DNA of 8,835 nucleotides from Bacteroidales bacterium UBA2295. Its GTDB lineage: Bacteria; Bacteroidota; Bacteroidia; Bacteroidales; Tenuifilaceae. Location of the stretch: NCBI GenBank assembly GCA_002345825.1, contig DDWD01000066.1, positions 1 through 8,835 on the forward strand, read 5' to 3'. Positions 5,562 to 8,835 of the stretch are shown here, one piece after another. The notes under the pieces were generated by a model. It was given only the letters and a program-made list of their open reading frames with translations. It did not search any database and was not told the DNA's origin. A program made the translations under genes and the position numbers. Each line of letters starts with the position of its first letter. The stretch's first letter is position 1.

Positions 5562-8012
5562 ATGTTTAGGCATTTATTTACAGCAATTTTAACCCTTTCC
5601 ATTTTTGTAACAGTAGTGGCAAACGAGCCCTCCGAGGGTATGGCTCCCGGAACCATTAAAGGATTTGTTTACGATTCGTTATCGAGACAACCCCTCGAGT
5701 ACGCCACCGTTTCGGTGGTAAATGCCAATAGCGGTACGTTGGTAACTGGTACAATTACTGATGAAACGGGTTTCTTTAGAATTAATGGAGTTGAGCCCGG
5801 CAGCTATGCATTGGAGGTAACTTTCATTGGTTATCATAGCAAGAGGGTAAATAGTATTGAGGTTGAAAGAAGTATCCGTTCGTTTGATGCTGGTCGCATT
5901 CTTCTTGCTTCATCCGATAGGTCAATCGACGAGGTTACGGTTGTAGGGGAACGTCCATCTATGCGGTACGAGATTGATAAAAAAGTGATTAATGTAAGCC
6001 AAAGCCATACCTCATCATCAGAGTCGGCGGTGGAGGTGCTCGAGAATATTCCATCGGTAACGGTTAGTATAGAGGGCGATGTAAGCCTAAGAGGTAGCGG
6101 TAGCTTCACCGTGCTAATTGATGGCAAACCCAGCATTATGGATGCCAACGATGTGCTGAACCAAATTCCTGCTAGTCAGATTGAGAATATCGAGATTATC
6201 ACCAACCCCTCAGCGCGATTCGATCCCGATGGTGTTGCTGGAATTATAAACATTGTGATGAAAAAGAATAGGCTGCAAGGCCTAAGCGGAGTTGTAAATG
6301 CCAATGTTGGAACTCACAACCGTTACGGTGGCGATTTTGTGATGAACTACCGCAAGGAGCGCGTAAACCTGATTTTTGGTGCCGATTATCGTAGAAGAGG
6401 GATGTTTGGCGAATCGGTGAGTATGAACGAAACTTACAGAGCCGATACCTCATACCTATATCGCTTTGGCGAGTTTAACCGAGGCGGTTATTCCTGGGGA
6501 TTTAGAGTTGGTGCCGATTTTAATATCAACCCTAAAAACACGCTTAGCGTTGGTTACCGCTTAGGCGATAGGGAGCGGGGTTCCGATGCCGATCAAACTT
6601 TTGAAGAGTGGAAATCCACCGATACAAATAATAAAACCATTTACTCAAGTGTAGAGGAGAGTAGTAGGGGTGGCTTTTTTCACCGGGCTACACTAGATTA
6701 TCGTAAAGATTTTGATAGTACTGACCATAATATTTTAGCCCAAGTTACCTTGGGTAGCAACAACTTCATGGAGCACTCCGAGAATCTTATGTATGATATT
6801 GATGATCTCATAACCAATGGTCAGCAATCTACCGAGAAGGGGCCAAGCAATAGCGTAACCCTAAAGTTAGATTACACCCTCCCAATAGGCCAATCGAGTA
6901 AGTTTGAGACGGGCTATCAGGGTAGTATTCGTCGTTCCGAGGAGTCAAACATAATGAGTCTTTACAGCGTTCCCAATCAGCAATTTGAGGTTGATGATCT
7001 ATACTCGAAGGATGTGAACTACCAGTCGGATGTTCATGCGCTTTACGCCATTTTTGGTGGTTCGTTAAACGATTTTGGATACCAGCTGGGGGTTAGGGCC
7101 GAGCATACCGATAGGCTAATTGATTTGTTGGGCGAAGAGGAAGCCTTTGAACTCAACAGACTCGATTTTTACCCAACGCTTCACTTCTCTTATCAACTAC
7201 CTGCCGAGCAGGAGCTAATGGCCAGCTATACGCGTCGCTTACAGCGATTAAGAGGGTGGTACCTAGAACCTTTTTACACTTGGAACGATGCCTATAACAT
7301 TCGGATTGGGAATCCCAATCTAATCCCAGAGTATATCGATTCGTATGAGGTTAGCTACCAGAAGCGTTTTACAAAGAATGTAATTTCGGTTGATTTGTAT
7401 TATAGGGTTACTCATAATAATATTGAGCGAGTGCGGAGTATTTACCAAGATAGCGATAACATCTTTTTAACCACTTTTGCCAATGTTGGTAAAGACTTTT
7501 CGTTGGGTACTGAGGTAATGGTAGGTTTCGATCCAACTCGATGGTGGCATTTCGACTTAATGGGAAATGTTTACGATTACAAGCAGGAGGGTAACCTCAA
7601 TGGTGTTGATTACACTGCATCTAGCTTTAACTGGAATCTTAGGATGAACAATTCATTCAAGTTGGCAAAGTTTACCCGCTTGCAAGTTATGGGAATATAT
7701 AACAGTCCAACAGTATCGGCACAAGGAACGCGCGATGGCTTTATTATGGCTAACATGGCGCTTAAGCAAGATTTCTTTAAAAATGCATTTTCGTTAACCT
7801 TTTCGGTTCGCGATGTATTTGGCACAATGGGGCATAGTAGCACCATCCAGGATACTGGTTTTTACACATACTCGGAGTGGGATCCTAAGACTCCCGTATT
7901 TTCACTTACGGCAACTTTTAGGCTAAACAACTTTATGTCAGAAAGACGAAGAGCCCAGAATGGTGACAGTGATAATGGGATGGATGACATTAATGGAGGT
8001 GAAGAGTTTTAG
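5562..8012 (+). CDS. TonB-dependent-receptor-like outer-membrane beta-barrel protein (OMP_b-brl_3 type)
   Basis: Outer-membrane protein of 816 aa, normal length for the group. A signal peptide covers residues 1 to about 20 (hydrophobic core, ending VVA). A carboxypeptidase-regulatory-like beta-sandwich follows (about 30-118; VYDSLSRQPLEYATVSV, TDETGFFRI, FIGYHSKRV). The plug domain (about 122-236) has IDEVTVVGERP, VEVLENIPSV, VSLRGSG, VLIDGKP and ASQIENIEIITNPSARFDPDG with GIINIVMKKN. The remainder, to about 795, is a beta barrel ending in PVFSLTATFRLNN, then a short Gly/Asp/Glu-rich tail seen in relatives. It probably imports or binds a ligand using TonB energy; the substrate cannot be read from sequence. 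There is no SusD-type lipoprotein or glycan enzyme nearby, so this is not a polysaccharide-utilisation SusC. It lies 133 bp after the two-component pair, with its own candidate promoter and repeat array, and ends at a strong terminator. Confidence 0.94.
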   Translation: MFRHLFTAILTLSIFVTVVANEPSEGMAPGTIKGFVYDSLSRQPLEYATVSVVNANSGTLVTGTITDETGFFRINGVEPGSYALEVTFIGYHSKRVNSIEVERSIRSFDAGRILLASSDRSIDEVTVVGERPSMRYEIDKKVINVSQSHTSSSESAVEVLENIPSVTVSIEGDVSLRGSGSFTVLIDGKPSIMDANDVLNQIPASQIENIEIITNPSARFDPDGVAGIINIVMKKNRLQGLSGVVNANVGTHNRYGGDFVMNYRKERVNLIFGADYRRRGMFGESVSMNETYRADTSYLYRFGEFNRGGYSWGFRVGADFNINPKNTLSVGYRLGDRERGSDADQTFEEWKSTDTNNKTIYSSVEESSRGGFFHRATLDYRKDFDSTDHNILAQVTLGSNNFMEHSENLMYDIDDLITNGQQSTEKGPSNSVTLKLDYTLPIGQSSKFETGYQGSIRRSEESNIMSLYSVPNQQFEVDDLYSKDVNYQSDVHALYAIFGGSLNDFGYQLGVRAEHTDRLIDLLGEEEAFELNRLDFYPTLHFSYQLPAEQELMASYTRRLQRLRGWYLEPFYTWNDAYNIRIGNPNLIPEYIDSYEVSYQKRFTKNVISVDLYYRVTHNNIERVRSIYQDSDNIFLTTFANVGKDFSLGTEVMVGFDPTRWWHFDLMGNVYDYKQEGNLNGVDYTASSFNWNLRMNNSFKLAKFTRLQVMGIYNSPTVSAQGTRDGFIMANMALKQDFFKNAFSLTFSVRDVFGTMGHSSTIQDTGFYTYSEWDPKTPVFSLTATFRLNNFMSERRRAQNGDSDNGMDDINGGEEF

Positions 8013-8029
8013 GCATAGTAATTTGGTAC

Positions 8030-8067
8030 ATGAAAAAAGCCTTGGTTCAGTCCAAGGCTTTTTTCAT
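8030..8067. terminator. Bidirectional intrinsic terminator between convergent genes
   Basis: ATGAAAAAAGCCTTGG (8030-8045) pairs perfectly with 8052-8067 around the 6-nt loop TTCAGT, giving a 16-bp stem. The GC-rich core GCCTTGG/CCAAGGC is flanked by A6 and T6, so each strand reads as a stem followed by a U tract. It lies 17 nt after the receptor stop and 8 nt after the lipoprotein stop on the other strand, and can end both transcripts. Confidence 0.95.
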
Positions 8068-8075
8068 ATAATCAG

Positions 8076-8561
8076 CTAAATGCCTGCAAAATCGGAATAA
8101 CCAGAGGCATAAGGTGTGTTGGTTGACTCGTTATAGCTAATGGTAACGCCAACGGTTCGCTTATCGTCGCCCCAGTGGGTAATAGGCAGGTCTTCCGATA
8201 CAACATTTACAATGTTGCCCTCGCCATCATCAACCTTTAGCCTGTATTCCGACCAGTGCAAGTTTGGGATCTCAAGGGTAAAAAAAACGTGACCGCCCGG
8301 TTCAATGGTAGTGCCAGAGGTAAGAATGTTTGAACTCCAGTTGTCGGTTGGCGTTTCTGTCCCAGTTGCCGATCCTCTGGGACGAACCTCAATGCTGGTA
8401 ATGGTAAACATTGATGCTGGTTCGTTGCAGAATTTTACGTAAAGCGTTTCCACTTCATCCACTTCATCGTTATTTGGGATTAACCCATCGCATCCCCAAA
8501 AAGATGCTGAGAATACGGCTAGCAATAGCAGTAATCCAAAATTTGTTATACACTTTTTCAT
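8076..8561 (-). CDS. Small secreted lipoprotein with beta-sandwich-like domain, unknown function
   Basis: Predicted lipoprotein of 161 aa. The signal peptide is MKKCITNFGLLLLLAVFSAS and the lipobox SFWGC puts the acylated cysteine at residue 24. An acidic, flexible stretch follows (NNDEVDEVE, 30-38); acidic residues after the lipid cysteine can mark surface export in Bacteroidota, but this is not an exact match to a published signal. The rest is beta-rich: FTITSIEVRPRG, then DNWSSNILTSGTTIEPGG, FFTLEIP and YRLKVDDGEGN. That order (a Trp-Ser-x-N-x-L strand, a 'pGG' turn, then a 'YxLkVdDgeG' strand) resembles a small sandwich fold seen in several secreted proteins, but I cannot name a family. 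No catalytic motif is visible. The ATG at 8561 is preceded by an A-rich leader. It is convergent with the receptor and shares its terminator; a functional link is only a possibility. Confidence 0.85.
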   Translation of the reverse strand: MKKCITNFGLLLLLAVFSASFWGCDGLIPNNDEVDEVETLYVKFCNEPASMFTITSIEVRPRGSATGTETPTDNWSSNILTSGTTIEPGGHVFFTLEIPNLHWSEYRLKVDDGEGNIVNVVSEDLPITHWGDDKRTVGVTISYNESTNTPYASGYSDFAGI

Positions 8562-8692
8562 AGGTTTTGTGATTTTGGTTGTTGTGAAAAATAATCAAAA
8601 TTCATTCCACTGATTCGGTAAATTGACGACCACACAAGTATTGGTGTTAAATAAATAATTTGTGATGACAAGTTGGAGTTGTTAATAGCAAA

Positions 8693-8707
8693 TTGCCCAG
8701 CGGGCAA
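8693..8707. other. Short inverted repeat TTGCCC-AGC-GGGCAA
   Basis: A perfect 6-bp GC-rich stem with a 3-nt loop stands out in the AT-rich 274-bp stretch upstream of the lipoprotein gene. On the minus strand it is followed by only TTT, so it would be a weak terminator for a gene beyond the right edge; it could equally be an operator. Nothing else was recognised in 8562-8835 apart from a possible start codon at 8818, too close to the edge to judge. Confidence 0.3.
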
Positions 8708-8835
8708 CGGCAGGAAAGGGTTTCTCTACATACTATTATATACTCAACTTTCGCATACAATTTAATTCCGTGATATATAGTCAAATATTTATTCTTAATA
8801 CTTATATGTATCTAGTAATGAATGACATATTTTTT

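Noticed and set aside
5834..6148. 104-aa open frame antisense to the receptor plug domain
   Set aside because: Low-complexity Ser/Thr/Leu composition mirrors the receptor codons; the receptor reading is clearly the real one.
8633..8640. Minus-strand -7 element (TACTTGTG) for the lipoprotein gene
   Set aside because: One mismatch to TAnnTTTG and no TTTG at 17-23 nt upstream; not enough to annotate a promoter.
8818..8835. Possible gene start at the right edge
   Set aside because: Only six codons are visible, with no promoter or ribosome site to support it.

Overview
The window looks like chromosomal DNA from a member of the Bacteroidota, probably Bacteroidales-like. Three things point there: an outer-membrane receptor with an N-terminal carboxypeptidase-D-like repeat and an OMP_b-brl_3-type barrel, a SpoIIE-type phosphatase with the phylum-typical 'SITYAQKIQQAVLP' entry motif, and A-rich leaders without Shine-Dalgarno sites plus TAnnTTTG-type promoter elements. 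No mobile element, CRISPR array, rRNA or tRNA was seen.

Layout. (1) Positions 67-3087, minus strand: a two-gene set made of a membrane histidine kinase (1642-3087) followed 45 bp later by a membrane SpoIIE/PP2C-type phosphatase (67-1596). The first ~200 residues of both proteins are the same six-helix membrane module (about 60% identical by hand count, no gaps), joined through a coiled coil to different catalytic outputs. (2) Positions 3088-3463: a divergent intergenic region holding a possible 42-aa minus-strand ORF, a 10-bp-period direct repeat, a perfect palindrome and a -7 promoter element for the next gene. (3) Positions 3464-5428, plus strand: an OmpR/PhoB-type response regulator and its sensor kinase, 3 nt apart. 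(4) Positions 5429-5561: a promoter region with four tandem 11-bp imperfect repeats just upstream of a candidate Bacteroidota promoter. (5) Positions 5562-8012: a TonB-dependent-receptor-like outer-membrane protein with no SusD partner. (6) Positions 8030-8067: a strong bidirectional terminator with a perfect 16-bp stem. (7) Positions 8076-8561, minus strand: a small lipoprotein of unknown role, convergent with the receptor. (8) Positions 8562-8835: no gene recognised; one short hairpin.

Working model (inference). The RR/kinase pair probably senses an envelope condition and controls the receptor gene beside it through the 11-bp repeat array; two similar units sit in the regulator's own promoter. 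The divergent kinase/phosphatase pair appears to read one common membrane signal and pass it into two chemistries, His-Asp phosphotransfer and Ser/Thr dephosphorylation. Its six-helix sensor module, which I cannot assign to a named family, is the most promising novel element here.
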